From NCBI RefSeq assembly GCF_014643255.1, contig NZ_BMJI01000005.1:115701-179700 (forward strand): a stretch of DNA of 64,000 nucleotides. The letters run 5' to 3'. Source of the stretch: Tersicoccus solisilvae (lineage in GTDB: Bacteria > Actinomycetota > Actinomycetes > Actinomycetales > Micrococcaceae). The translations under genes were made by a program, and so were the position numbers. The notes beneath the pieces were generated by a model that was not told the DNA's origin, did not search any database, and saw only the letters and a list, made by a program, of their open reading frames with translations. Below, piece after piece: positions 17,501 through 26,859 of the stretch; positions within the stretch are counted from its first letter, which is position 1, and each line of letters starts with the position of its first letter.

Positions 17501-17832
17501 GGGAGGTGGATCCTCATCTGCGCCGGTGATCGTCGTCCCGGCCGCGCCCGGATGGTCGGCGCGGCGGCTCAGCGCACCCCACAGGGTACCGCCCGTCGCT
17601 GGGGCCGCCGCCCGGCCGTCCCGAACGGCCGCCCCCATCGCCGTCGAGTTCCCGGCTCCGCCCGCGGCGAACGGGACGGCTTCGGGCAGACACCGCGGAC
17701 CCGCCGCAGGTAACGTGAACGCATCGACCGGGCGGCCGGAGCGGGCGACCATCCCCACCGCCCGACCGCCGGCATCGTTCTGACGGCATGCCGGTGCAGC
17801 CCGCCACGACCGGACACGAGGACGGTACCCGC
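17501..17832. other. divergent promoter region, no gene seen
   Basis: 332 bp between divergent starts. Minus-strand TACCCT at 17583-17588 and plus-strand TAACGT at 17711-17716 are candidate -10 boxes for the two flanking genes. No convincing small gene or repeat is seen. Confidence 0.4.
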
Positions 17833-19368
17833 ATGAGTTCCCAGCACGGCAACGACGACGACACTCCGCAGGACCCGCTGTCGGAGATGCTGTCCAAGCT
17901 GCTCGGCGGCAACCTGGAGGGCTTCGACCCGGCCGAACTGGCGCGTGCCGCGGGCATGCCGTCCGACCCCAACACCCTGGCCATGATGTTCCAGCAGGTG
18001 CAGGCGATGATGAGCGCCTCGGGTGACTCCCCCGTCAACTGGCAGCTGGCGCACGAGAGCGCCCGCCGCGGCGCCGCTGCCAGGACCGACCCCTCCGTCT
18101 CCGCCTCCCAGCGGCGAGATGTCGAGGAGGCGCTCCGGGTCGCCGAGCTCTGGCTCGACCCGGTGACCGACTTCCCCGGCACCGGCCTCACCGGCCGCGC
18201 CTGGTCCCGCGCCGAATGGGTCGAGGCCACCATGGGCACCTGGAAGCAGATGACCGAGCCGGTGGCCAACAGCATCGCCACCGCGCTGACGCAGGCCATG
18301 ACCGAGCAGATGCCCGAGGAGATGGCCGGCATGATGGGGGGCGCCGGCTCCATGATCCGCAATCTCGGCGGCGCCCTCTTCGGTATGCAGCTCGGGCACG
18401 CGGTCGGCGAACTCGCCGGCGACGTCGTCTCCGCGTCCGAGATCGGCATCCCGCTCGCGGAGGGCACGATGGCGCTACTGCCCGCCAACGTCGCCGCCTT
18501 CGGTGAGGGCCTGGACCTCGACGAGTCCCAGGTGCGGCTGTATCTGGCCGTACGGGAGGCCGCGCACGCGCGCCTCTTCGTGCACGTCCCGTGGCTGCGC
18601 TCGCACGTGCTCGGCATCATCGGCAGCTACGCCCGCGGCATCCACATCGACACCGCCCGGATCGAGGACGCCGCCCGGCAGATCGACCCGTCGAACCCGG
18701 AGTCCGTCCAGGAGGCCCTGTCCGGCGGCATGTTCACGCCCGAGCGCACCCCGGAGCAGGAGGCCGCCCTCGCGCGGCTCGAGACGGCGCTGGCGTTGAT
18801 CGAGGGCTGGGTGGACGAGGCCACCGCGGCCGCCACCACCAACCTGCCCGCCGCGGCCGCCCTGCGGGAGGTGGTCCGGCGCCGGCGGGCGACCGGCGGT
18901 CCCGCCGAGCAGGCGTTCGCGTCCCTCGTCGGCCTCGAACTGCGGCCGCGGCGGCTGCGGGACGCCGCCGCTCTGTGGGCCGCCCTGACCGAGGAGCGCG
19001 GCGCGGAGGGTCGGGACGCCGTCTGGGCGCACCCCGACCTGCTGCCCACCCCCGAGGACCTCGACCACCCCGCCGACTTCACGGCTCGCAGTCAGCAGCG
19101 GGCCGCGGCGGATGCCGACGTCGACGCGGCCCTGGAGAAGCTGCTCGCCGGCGGGTTCGACGAGAAGCCGGCCACCGCGGAGGACGCCGTCGCCACGGAC
19201 GAGGACGAACTGCCCGGGCAGGAGTCCCTGTTCGACGTGGACCCGGACGCGGCGGCGGGCACCGATCCCGGTGACGCCCCGGCCGCGCCGGCCGACGATC
19301 CGTCCGATGAGCCGGGTGCCGGACCGGATGCCGATTCCGACGGTGGCCCCGAGCGGCCCCGGGGCTGA
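17833..19368 (+). CDS. zinc-dependent metalloprotease-like protein, DUF2342 family
   Basis: Actinobacterial family annotated as zinc-dependent metalloprotease; its substrate is unknown. The 511-aa protein is mostly helical. Residues 1-60 are Met/Asp-rich (DPLSEMLSKLLGGNLEGFDP). A Gly/Met-rich amphipathic stretch occurs at about 165-205 (AGMMGGAGSMIRNLGGALFGMQLGHAVGELAGDVV). The presumed metal site is in REAAHARLFVHVPWLRSHV (about 240-258). The last 100 residues are acidic and disordered. The ATG at 17833 is used; one at 17788 is possible. It is divergent from the Lon-type protease gene. Confidence 0.85.
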   Translation: MSSQHGNDDDTPQDPLSEMLSKLLGGNLEGFDPAELARAAGMPSDPNTLAMMFQQVQAMMSASGDSPVNWQLAHESARRGAAARTDPSVSASQRRDVEEALRVAELWLDPVTDFPGTGLTGRAWSRAEWVEATMGTWKQMTEPVANSIATALTQAMTEQMPEEMAGMMGGAGSMIRNLGGALFGMQLGHAVGELAGDVVSASEIGIPLAEGTMALLPANVAAFGEGLDLDESQVRLYLAVREAAHARLFVHVPWLRSHVLGIIGSYARGIHIDTARIEDAARQIDPSNPESVQEALSGGMFTPERTPEQEAALARLETALALIEGWVDEATAAATTNLPAAAALREVVRRRRATGGPAEQAFASLVGLELRPRRLRDAAALWAALTEERGAEGRDAVWAHPDLLPTPEDLDHPADFTARSQQRAAADADVDAALEKLLAGGFDEKPATAEDAVATDEDELPGQESLFDVDPDAAAGTDPGDAPAAPADDPSDEPGAGPDADSDGGPERPRG

Positions 19369-19414
19369 GGCCGACTCGGTTCGACCGGTTCGCCCCGCCG
19401 AGCGACCCGGACGC

Positions 19415-20308
19415 GTGAGAGCCGGCAGGAGCTCCGTTCGCGCGCGCCTGATCGTCAACCCGACGGCCCGCCGCGGCCGTGCGGCGGCGACGGCACCCCG
19501 CGTCGAGGACGTCCTGCGGTCCCACGGGTGGGCCGTGCAGACCACCCTGACCACCTCGGCCCGGCACGCCGTCGAGGTGGCCGAGCGCGCCGACCCCGAG
19601 GACCTGCTGGTGGCGCTGGGCGGCGACGGGCTGCTGGCCCGGGTGGCCGAGGGCGCTCTGGCCAGCGGGGCGCTCGTGGCGCCCCTGCCCGCGGGCCGGG
19701 GCTGCGACTTCATCCGCGCCATCGGCGGCTCGCGGGACCCGATGATCGCGTGCGCGGCACTGCCGGCGGCCGTGGAGACCCGCGTGGACGTGGGCCTGGC
19801 CGGGGACCGGCCGTTCCTCGGTGTCGCCACCGTCGGCTACGACTCTGCCGCCAACCGTTACGCGAACGCCGCGCCGGCGGCGGTGCCGTCCGCACTGGTG
19901 TACGCCTGGGGCGGCGCCCGAGCGCTCGCGACCACCCGGGCCACCCGCTGGTCCGTCGACGTGGACGGACGCGCCCACGAGTTCGACGGCTGGAACGTCG
20001 CCATCGGCAACTCGGGCCGGTATGGGGCGGGCATGAAGGTCAACCCCGCCGCCAGCCTGACCGACGGGCTCCTCGACGTCACCACGGTGGAGGGGCTCCC
20101 CCGCTGGCGCTACCCTTTCCTGCTGCCCCGGCTGTACGCCGGCAGCCACATCGACGGCGTCACGCTGCGGGCCGACCGGGGCGCCGCGATCACCGTCCAC
20201 GCCCCCGCGCGGCAGACCGTGTACGCGGACGGCGACGTCGTCGGTCGGACGCCGATGACGTTCACCGTGCTGCCCGGCGCGTTGCGGGTTCTCTCCGCTA
20301 CCGTCTGA
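19415..20308 (+). CDS. diacylglycerol/sphingosine kinase-like lipid kinase
   Basis: Member of the DAGK catalytic family (YegS/DgkB-like), which phosphorylates a lipid hydroxyl with ATP; the acceptor is not known here. In the 297-aa protein the nucleotide loop IVNPTARRG lies at about residues 13-21 and the hallmark LVALGGDGLLARVAEGAL at about 66-83. The second lobe carries GWNVAIGNSGRYGAGMKVNPAASLTDGLLDV, the family's characteristic block. The GTG at 19415 is the first plausible start after the previous stop at 19368. There is no clear ribosome-binding site. Confidence 0.85.
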   Translation: MRAGRSSVRARLIVNPTARRGRAAATAPRVEDVLRSHGWAVQTTLTTSARHAVEVAERADPEDLLVALGGDGLLARVAEGALASGALVAPLPAGRGCDFIRAIGGSRDPMIACAALPAAVETRVDVGLAGDRPFLGVATVGYDSAANRYANAAPAAVPSALVYAWGGARALATTRATRWSVDVDGRAHEFDGWNVAIGNSGRYGAGMKVNPAASLTDGLLDVTTVEGLPRWRYPFLLPRLYAGSHIDGVTLRADRGAAITVHAPARQTVYADGDVVGRTPMTFTVLPGALRVLSATV

Positions 20309-20352
20309 TCACCACCACCTCCGGCACCACCACCGATCGCAGGAGTGTTCCG

Positions 20353-21924
20353 ATGTCCGCCAGCCCCACCGTCACCCCCGCCGAGCCGCTCGCCGGGGCA
20401 CGCGCCCGATTCCGCGCCGAGGCCCTCACCCGCGTGCTCACCGGTACCGGGGTTCCCGTGGTGGTCCGCGCCCCGGGTGACGGCACGCGGCTCGGCTCCG
20501 TGCCCACCCACCGGCAGGACGAGGTGGCCGGGGTGGTGGCCGGCGCCCGCGCGGCGCAGCGGGACTGGGCCGCGCGGCCGGTGCGGGAGCGTGCCCGCGT
20601 GATCCGCCGGTTCGGCGAGCTGGTCCACCGGCACCGGGAGACGGTCCTCGACGTCATCCAGGCCGAGACGGGCAAGTCCCGGGTCCACGCGCTCGAGGAG
20701 ATGATGGACGTCGCCCTGGTGGCCGGCCACGACGCCCGGACGGCGCCGGGCATCCTGCGGGATCGCCGGCGGGCCGGGGCTTTCCCCGTCCTGACCCGGA
20801 CGCGGGAGGTGCGCCACCCCCGCGGCGTGATCGGCATCATCGCCCCCTGGAACTACCCGTTCGCGCTCGCCGGCAGCGACGCGGTCCCCGCGCTGCTGGC
20901 GGGCAACGCGGTGGTGATCAAGCCGGACGCGCAGACCCCGTTCAGCGCCCTCACCGTCGTACGGCTCCTGCGTGAGGCGGGGCTGCCCGAGGCCGTGATG
21001 CAGGTGGTGACCGGGCCCGGCGACGTCATCGGCCCGGCCCTGATCGATGCGGTCGACTACGTGATGTTCACCGGGTCGACCGCGACCGGCACCACCGTGG
21101 CCCAGCGCTGCGCGTCCCGGCTGATCGGTTGCTCGGCCGAGCTGGGCGGGAAGAACCCGCTGCTGGTGCTCGAGGACGCCGACGTCCAGCGCGCCGCCGA
21201 GGGCGCCGTCCGGGCGAGCTTCTCCAACGCCGGCCAGCTGTGCATCAGCATGGAGCGGATCTACGTCCCGCAGCGCCTCGCCGCCGACTTCACCGCCGCG
21301 TTCGTGGCGGCCACCGCCCGGCTGCGGCTCGGCGTGGGGCCGTCGTGGGAGTACGACGTCGGCTCCCTGATCTCCACGGCCCAGCGGGACCGCGTCCAGC
21401 GGCACGTCGACGACGCCGTCGCCCGCGGCGCCCGCGTGCTGACCGGCGGCCGCCCCCGGCCGGACCTCGGTCCCGCCGTGTTCGAGCCGACCGTCCTGGC
21501 CGACGTGCCCCCCGACGCCCTTGCCGCCCGGGAGGAGACCTTCGGTCCGGTGGTGAGCATCCACGTCACCAGCGGTGACGAGGAGTCGATCGCGCGGGCC
21601 AACGACAGTGCCTACGGCCTCAACGCCAGCGTGTGGGGTTCCGCCCGGCGCGGTGCCGACGTCGCCCGGCGGCTCGAGGTCGGCACGGTCAACGTGAACG
21701 AGGGCTACGCCGCGGCCTGGGCGTCGTACGCGGCGCCGATGGGCGGCTGGAAGGCCTCGGGCCTGGGTCGTCGCCACGGCCGGGAGGGCCTGGAGAAGTA
21801 CACCGAGTCGCAGACCGTCGCCACGCAACGGTGGCGTCCGATCGGCCCCTGGCCGGGGATGAGCAACACCGCGTACTACCGGGTCATCAGCACCGCGGCC
21901 GGCGTGCTGCGCCGCGTGCGCTGA
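20353..21924 (+). CDS. gabD2: succinate-semialdehyde dehydrogenase, GabD2 type
   Basis: Aldehyde dehydrogenase, probably oxidising succinic semialdehyde to succinate with NAD(P)+. The 523-aa protein has all ALDH landmarks: IIAPWNYPF, AGNAVVIKPD, FTGSTATG, the general base Glu263 (AELGGKN) and the nucleophile Cys297 (NAGQLCIS). The long form, the CSAELGGKNPLLV and FSNAGQLCISMERIYV blocks, and the EGYAAAWASYAAPMGGWK tail resemble the mycobacterial GabD2 group. An AGGAG ribosome-binding site lies 7 nt before the ATG at 20353. It is followed after 49 bp by an SDR gene, a likely operon. The true aldehyde substrate remains an inference. Confidence 0.85.
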   Translation: MSASPTVTPAEPLAGARARFRAEALTRVLTGTGVPVVVRAPGDGTRLGSVPTHRQDEVAGVVAGARAAQRDWAARPVRERARVIRRFGELVHRHRETVLDVIQAETGKSRVHALEEMMDVALVAGHDARTAPGILRDRRRAGAFPVLTRTREVRHPRGVIGIIAPWNYPFALAGSDAVPALLAGNAVVIKPDAQTPFSALTVVRLLREAGLPEAVMQVVTGPGDVIGPALIDAVDYVMFTGSTATGTTVAQRCASRLIGCSAELGGKNPLLVLEDADVQRAAEGAVRASFSNAGQLCISMERIYVPQRLAADFTAAFVAATARLRLGVGPSWEYDVGSLISTAQRDRVQRHVDDAVARGARVLTGGRPRPDLGPAVFEPTVLADVPPDALAAREETFGPVVSIHVTSGDEESIARANDSAYGLNASVWGSARRGADVARRLEVGTVNVNEGYAAAWASYAAPMGGWKASGLGRRHGREGLEKYTESQTVATQRWRPIGPWPGMSNTAYYRVISTAAGVLRRVR

Positions 21925-21973
21925 CCCGGTCCCTCACCCGCAGCACTCGTCAGCATCCCGAAGGAGCGACCCC

Positions 21974-22813
21974 ATGGCTCGAGGCCAGCACCTGGACGGC
22001 GCCCGCGTCCTCATCACCGGCGGCGGCTCCGGCATCGGCCGTCGGATGGCGATCGAGGCGGCGCGGCGCGGCGCCCACGTGATCCTCTGGGATCTGTCCG
22101 CATCGGCCGCCGAGTCCGTGTGCGCCGAGATCACCGCGGCCGGCGGCACCGCCGGGCACCACGCCGTCGACGTCGCCGACCGGGACGCCGTCACGGCGGC
22201 GGCCGCCACGGTGATCGCGGAGATCGGGGGCGTCGACGTCGTGATCAACAACGCCGGCGTCGTCTCGGGATCCCGCTTGCTCGACACCCCCGAGACCTCC
22301 ATCGAGCGCACGTTCGACGTCAACGTCCTCGCCCTCTTCTGGGTCACCCGGGCCTTCCTGCCGGGGATGATCGACCGCCGTCGTGGCACCGTCGTGACGA
22401 TCGCGAGCGCCGCCGGCCTGGTGGGCGTGGCCCGGCAGACCGACTACTCGGCCAGCAAGTGGGCGGCGATCGGATTCACCGAGTCGCTGCGCAGCGAGCT
22501 GCGCTCCGACGGGCACCCGGTGAGCACCCTGACCGTGTGCCCCTACTACGTCGACACGGGCATGTTCGCCGGCGTCACCACCCGGTTCCCGCGCCTCCTG
22601 CCGATCCTGAAGGAGGACGACGTCGCCCGCCGCACCGTGGAGGCCATCGAACGCGGCCGCGAGCAGCTGATCATGCCCCCGCTCGCCGCGGTGATGCCGG
22701 GGATCCGGCTGCTGCCGGTCCCCCTCGTCGACAAGGTGACGGACTTCTTCGGCATCAACCGGACCATGGACCACTTCACCGGGCGGACCGGCCAGGCCGC
22801 CCGGCGGGACTGA
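21974..22813 (+). CDS. short-chain dehydrogenase/reductase (SDR), retinol-dehydrogenase-like
   Basis: NAD(P)-dependent oxidoreductase of the classical SDR family. The 279-aa protein has TGGGSGIGRRMA (cofactor loop, about residues 16-27), NNAGVV and the active-site pair Tyr158 and Lys162 in DYSASKWAAIGF. The extended C-terminus (about 220-279) includes a hydrophobic stretch (MPPLAAVMPGIRLLPVPLVDK) common in membrane-associated SDRs that act on lipophilic substrates. An AAGGAG ribosome-binding site precedes the ATG. It is downstream of gabD2; whether the two enzymes act in the same pathway is unknown. Confidence 0.88.
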   Translation: MARGQHLDGARVLITGGGSGIGRRMAIEAARRGAHVILWDLSASAAESVCAEITAAGGTAGHHAVDVADRDAVTAAAATVIAEIGGVDVVINNAGVVSGSRLLDTPETSIERTFDVNVLALFWVTRAFLPGMIDRRRGTVVTIASAAGLVGVARQTDYSASKWAAIGFTESLRSELRSDGHPVSTLTVCPYYVDTGMFAGVTTRFPRLLPILKEDDVARRTVEAIERGREQLIMPPLAAVMPGIRLLPVPLVDKVTDFFGINRTMDHFTGRTGQAARRD

Positions 22814-22834
22814 CCCGACGGACCGGGTACCGCG

Positions 22835-23434
22835 TCAGTCCTCGGCGTGCTCACCGGTGAGCCCGCGCCGGGCGGCGAACGAGGCGCCCTCGAGGAACGC
22901 CCTGGCCTCCGCCAGCCGCGGGTAGCCGGCCAGCAGCGCCTGGAAGCGCGGCCCGTGCCCCGGTTCGATCAGGTGCGCCAGCTCGTGCAGCAGGACGTAG
23001 TCGACTACCCAGTCCGGCATGCCCTGCAGCTGGGTGGACAGCCGGATCGTGCCCCGGCTCGGGGTCGCCGACCCCCAGCGGGTCGACTGATTGGCGACCC
23101 AGCGCACGGACACCGGCCGGGCCCGGCCGCCGAGGTACCGGCCGGACAGGGCCTCGGCCCGGGCGGCCAGGCCTCCCGGCCCGTGCTCCGCGGCCTGCCG
23201 GTCGCGCTGCGCGGTCAGCCTCGCCACCATGGTCGCCACCCACGCGCGCTCCTGCGCGGGGGTGCCCGACGCCGGGACCGAGACCACGATGCGCCCGTCC
23301 CGCCACACCGCGCTGATGGTCCGGCGCCGCTTCGCGGACCGGCGCACCTCGACGGGGGGATCGGCGGGCTCACCGGCCGGCCCGGGGGTGGGCGCCGGCG
23401 TGCGGTTCGGGGACGGGTGGTGCGGTGGAGTCAC
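22835..23434 (-). CDS. YgjP-like zinc metallopeptidase (M48/DUF45 family)
   Basis: Small metallopeptidase-like protein. In the 199-aa protein the zinc-binding motif is LLHELAHLIEPGHGPRF at about residues 150-166, preceded by QSTRWGSATPSRGTIRLSTQLQGMPDWVVDYV, the exact layout of the YgjP family. The first 35 residues are Pro-rich. The GTG at 23434 is chosen because TACGGT ends 6 nt upstream. It is convergent with the SDR gene (21 bp apart) and divergent from the ThiF-like gene, a neighbourhood conserved beside uvrD2 in actinobacteria. Confidence 0.88.
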   Translation of the reverse strand: MTPPHHPSPNRTPAPTPGPAGEPADPPVEVRRSAKRRRTISAVWRDGRIVVSVPASGTPAQERAWVATMVARLTAQRDRQAAEHGPGGLAARAEALSGRYLGGRARPVSVRWVANQSTRWGSATPSRGTIRLSTQLQGMPDWVVDYVLLHELAHLIEPGHGPRFQALLAGYPRLAEARAFLEGASFAARRGLTGEHAED

Positions 23435-23440
23435 CGAGCC

Positions 23441-23463
23441 ACCGTATCCCGCACCTCCGACCG
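23441..23463 (-). promoter_or_regulatory. leaderless promoter with weak PafBC-type box (GGTCGGAG-N8-TACGGT)
   Basis: The -10 box TACGGT ends 6 nt before the GTG. Eight nt upstream is GGTCGGAG, matching 6 of 8 positions of TGTCRGTG; the match may be chance. Confidence 0.3.
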
Positions 23464-23569
23464 TGCTCGGCGCACCTGTGGACAAGCAGCGCGGCCGGGT
23501 TCGCCGCTGTGGCAGGCTGACCGGCAGGCGGCCGGACGGGGTGGTCGCGGAACGGACCGGGGGCGGACG

Positions 23570-24718
23570 ATGCACATCAATCCGGGGCTGCGGGTGGTGC
23601 GCCGCAGTGCGACCTGCATGCAGATCGGCGTCGACGGCGGGCTGCTGCTCGACGGGCTGACCGGGAGCGACTGCGCGGTGGTCGAGGGCCTGCGCATCGA
23701 CCGGGACCCGGCGGGCCTGGCCGAGCTCGCCCACCGCCACCGCGTCGACCGGCGGCGGGTGACCGAGCTGGTGGGCGCGCTCGAGCCCGTGCTGCTGCCC
23801 TCGGTCGAGGCACCGGGCGGGCTGCGCGCCGATCGGCTGACCGGGGAACTGGCGCAGCTGCGGGCGCTGCACCGGCGGGACGCCTCGGCCGTGCTCGCCC
23901 GTCGGTCCGCCGCCGTCGTGCGGGTGCGTGGCACCGGTGCCCTGGCGACCGCCGTGCTCACCGGGCTGGCGGCCGCGGGCGTCGGCCGGCTCGTCGCGGA
24001 CGACGGTCCGCCGATCACGGCCGCGGAGATCGGGCCCGGCGGCGCCGGCCTGGCCCACCTGGGCGTGGACCGGCGGGTGGCGTTGCGGCAGACGGTGCGG
24101 GCGGTGGCGCCGGACGGCGTCCTGGACTGCGTCGCCGACCGGGCTGTCGACGCGGGTGTCCCGGAGTCCGCCGGCGCGCCGGACCTGATCGTGGTCACCG
24201 CGATCGACGTGCTGCCCCCGCGGGCCCGGGGAGGTGGCGCGGACGGGGACGTCGTGCTCCCGGTGATCGTGCGGGAACACGACCATGTCGTCGGGCCGCT
24301 CGTGGTGCCGGGCGTGACGGCCTGCCTGGACTGTCAGGATCGGCACCGGGCCGCCGCGGACGCCGCGTGGCCGCGGATCCGTGCCCAGCTCGCGGCGGCC
24401 GCGGCGACGGCCGGCCCGGCGGCGGCGACGTCGTTCGTGCCCGTCACCGCGGCGCTGGCGGTGGAGCAGGCGCTCGCCCTGCTCGACGGGGAGCACCGGC
24501 CGGCCTGCTGGTCGGCCGAGCTGGTGCTGCGGATCGCCGACGGCCGGGTGAGCCGGCGGCCGTGCCGGCCGCACCCGGACTGCCCGTGTGCCTGGGCACC
24601 GGTCGGCCCGGACCCGGCCGACGGCGTCGGCGCGGCCCGTTCTTCCGGCCCGGACCGCGGCCCCCGCCCGCGGCGGGGTCAGGGCGTGCGCAGCACCGTC
24701 AGCACGGCCTCCCCGTAG
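23570..24718 (+). CDS. ThiF/E1-like protein with cysteine clusters, function unknown
   Basis: Related to the ThiF/MoeB/cyclodehydratase E1 superfamily, which adenylates peptide or ubiquitin-like C-termini, but the match is remote. The 382-aa protein begins MHINPGLRVVRRSATCMQIG (a substrate-recognition-like N-domain), has a degenerate Rossmann-like region at about residues 120-215 (VRVRGTGALATAVLTGLAAAGVGRLVADDG), and two cysteine groups, CLDCQDRH at about 248 and CRPHPDCPCAW near 340, which probably hold zinc as in ThiF. No leader peptide or RiPP partner is nearby. Its 3' end overlaps the 3' end of uvrD2 by 40 bp. Confidence 0.7.
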   Translation: MHINPGLRVVRRSATCMQIGVDGGLLLDGLTGSDCAVVEGLRIDRDPAGLAELAHRHRVDRRRVTELVGALEPVLLPSVEAPGGLRADRLTGELAQLRALHRRDASAVLARRSAAVVRVRGTGALATAVLTGLAAAGVGRLVADDGPPITAAEIGPGGAGLAHLGVDRRVALRQTVRAVAPDGVLDCVADRAVDAGVPESAGAPDLIVVTAIDVLPPRARGGGADGDVVLPVIVREHDHVVGPLVVPGVTACLDCQDRHRAAADAAWPRIRAQLAAAAATAGPAAATSFVPVTAALAVEQALALLDGEHRPACWSAELVLRIADGRVSRRPCRPHPDCPCAWAPVGPDPADGVGAARSSGPDRGPRPRRGQGVRSTVSTASP

Positions 24719-26859
24719 CGCTCGAGCTTGGCCGGGCCCACCCCGGTGATGCCGGCCAGTTCCTCGGCGCTGCCGGGCATCCGCTCGGCGATGGCCATCA
24801 GCGTCGCGTCGGTGAACACGACGTAGGCCGGCACGGACCCCTGCTTCGCGGTCTCGCTGCGCCACGTCCGCAGCGCCTCGAACACCTTCTCGTCGTAGCC
24901 GGGCGGGCAGGTGGCGCATCGGCCGGTCTTGCGCTCGGCGCCCGTCGTGAGCACCGTGCCGCAGACCCGGCAGTGCAGCACCGCGGCCGTCCTCCGCCGC
25001 GGTGCCGGGGTGCGGGCGGCGCCGGCCGCGCGGGAGCGGGTGGCCGCGGGCGCGAGCCCGTCGAGGAACCGGGACGCGGTCCGGTGCCCGCGTCCGCCGG
25101 GGCTGCGGGCGAGCGACCAGCTCAGGTCGAGGTGGCGCCGGGCGCGGGTGATGCCGACGTACAACAGCCGGCGTTCCTCGTCGATCTCGGCCTGGTCCTC
25201 GGCGAACGTGATGGGCATCAGCCCCTCGGTCAGGCCGGTGAGGAAGACGGCGTCCCACTCCAGGCCCTTGGCGGAGTGCAGGGAGGCGAGGGTGACGCCG
25301 TCGACCGTGGGGGCGTGCTGGGCGGCGGCCCGTTCGTCGAGCTCGCGGACGAGATCGGCCAGCTCGAACCGCTGCCCGTGGGCCGTGCGCTCGGCGGCCA
25401 GTTCGCCGGCGAGCGAGACGAGGGCGGCCAGGGACTCCCACCGTTCCCGCACGGCCCCGCCCTGGCTGGGCGCCTGGTCCTGGTAGCCGAGGGAGGAGAG
25501 CACGTCCTTGACGGTGGCGGGCACGTCCGCGCCGTCTCGCTCACCCGGCTCGTCCTCGGGTCCGGGGCGGGCGCCCTCGACCGCGCGGGCCGCGGCCCGC
25601 AGCTGCAGGATCGCCTCGCGCACCTCGCGCCGGGCGAAGAACCGCTCGCCACCGCGGAGCTGATAGCCGATCGAGGCCGCCGCGAGCGCCTGCTCGAACG
25701 CCTGGGACTGGCCGTTGGTCCGGAACAACACGGCGATCTGGCTGGCCGGCACCCCGGACTCGATGAGCGCACCGATCCGAGCCGCGACGCCGGCGGCCTC
25801 CGCCTCGTCGTCCGGGTACTCGGTGAATCGGGGGTCCGGCCCCGCTCCGGGTTGGGAGACCAGCCGCAGGGGCTCGCTCCACGTCCCGCCGGCGGACCCG
25901 CCGCGCCGGGCGGTCAGCAGCCGGTTGGCCAGGGACACGACCGGTTCGGTGGAGCGGTAGTTGCGGATCAGCTCCACCACCTGCGCGTTCGGGTAGCGGC
26001 TGCGGAACTGCAGCAGGAACCGGGACGTGGCGCCGGTGAACGAGTAGATGGTCTGGCTGGCGTCGCCGACCACGCACAGGTCGTCCCGGCCGCCCAGCCA
26101 CAGGTCGAGCAGGCGCTGCTGCAGCGGGGAGACGTCCTGGTACTCGTCGACGACGAAATGCCGGTACTGCTCGCGAACGGTGGCGGCGACCTTGGCGTCC
26201 TCCTGCAGGATGCCGACGGTGATGAGCAGGACGTCTTCGAAGTCGATGACGTTCCGGTCCGCCTTGACGTCCTCGTAGGACTGGAACAGGCGGGTCATGG
26301 TGGTCGCGGAGAAGCCGCCGGGCTCGCCACGGCCGGCCGCGGAGCCCAGGTAGGTGTCCGGGGTGAGCATGCTGACCTTCGCCCACTCGATCTCCGAGGC
26401 GACGTCGCGCAGGCTCGCCCGGTCCGTGGTCAGCTGCAGGCGGCGGGCCGCCTCGGCGATCAGGTTCGCCTTGTGGTCCAGCAGGCCGGGCAGCTGCCCG
26501 CCCACGGCCTGCGGCCAGAAGAACTGCAGCTGGCGCAGGGCGGCGGCGTGGAAGGTGCGGGCCTGCACGGCCGGGACGCCGAGCGTGCGCAGCCGGGTCC
26601 TCATCTCGGCGGCGGCGCGCGCGGTGAACGTCAGGGCGAGGGTGCGCTGGGGGGCGAAGGCACCCGTGTGCACCCCGTGGGCGATGCGGTGCGTGATGGC
26701 GCGGGTCTTGCCGGTGCCGGCGCCGGCCAGCACGCACACCGGACCCTGCAGGCTGGTGGCCACCTGCCGCTGTTCGTCGTCGAGCCCGGCGAGGATGGTC
26801 GCCGCGGTGTCGATGGGTTCCGGTGTCTCGGGCCCCGGGTGCTGGGGTACCGCGCTCAC
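24679..26859 (-). CDS. uvrD2: ATP-dependent DNA helicase UvrD2 (SF1A) with HRDC domain
   Basis: 3'-to-5' DNA helicase for repair and recombination. The 726-aa protein has Walker A AGAGTGKT (about residues 45-52), LTFTARAAAEM, FVVDEYQDV (motif II), VVGDASQTIYSF (III), LIRNYRST, LHSAKGLEWDAVFL (V) and YVGITRARRHL (VI). As in mycobacterial UvrD2, a four-Cys segment (CRVCG...GRCATCP) joins to a C-terminal HRDC domain (VFTDATLMAIAERMP...GVGPAKLERYG). The GTG at 26859 overlaps the NudC stop (GTGA), so the two are coupled. Confidence 0.95.
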   Translation of the reverse strand: MSAVPQHPGPETPEPIDTAATILAGLDDEQRQVATSLQGPVCVLAGAGTGKTRAITHRIAHGVHTGAFAPQRTLALTFTARAAAEMRTRLRTLGVPAVQARTFHAAALRQLQFFWPQAVGGQLPGLLDHKANLIAEAARRLQLTTDRASLRDVASEIEWAKVSMLTPDTYLGSAAGRGEPGGFSATTMTRLFQSYEDVKADRNVIDFEDVLLITVGILQEDAKVAATVREQYRHFVVDEYQDVSPLQQRLLDLWLGGRDDLCVVGDASQTIYSFTGATSRFLLQFRSRYPNAQVVELIRNYRSTEPVVSLANRLLTARRGGSAGGTWSEPLRLVSQPGAGPDPRFTEYPDDEAEAAGVAARIGALIESGVPASQIAVLFRTNGQSQAFEQALAAASIGYQLRGGERFFARREVREAILQLRAAARAVEGARPGPEDEPGERDGADVPATVKDVLSSLGYQDQAPSQGGAVRERWESLAALVSLAGELAAERTAHGQRFELADLVRELDERAAAQHAPTVDGVTLASLHSAKGLEWDAVFLTGLTEGLMPITFAEDQAEIDEERRLLYVGITRARRHLDLSWSLARSPGGRGHRTASRFLDGLAPAATRSRAAGAARTPAPRRRTAAVLHCRVCGTVLTTGAERKTGRCATCPPGYDEKVFEALRTWRSETAKQGSVPAYVVFTDATLMAIAERMPGSAEELAGITGVGPAKLERYGEAVLTVLRTP

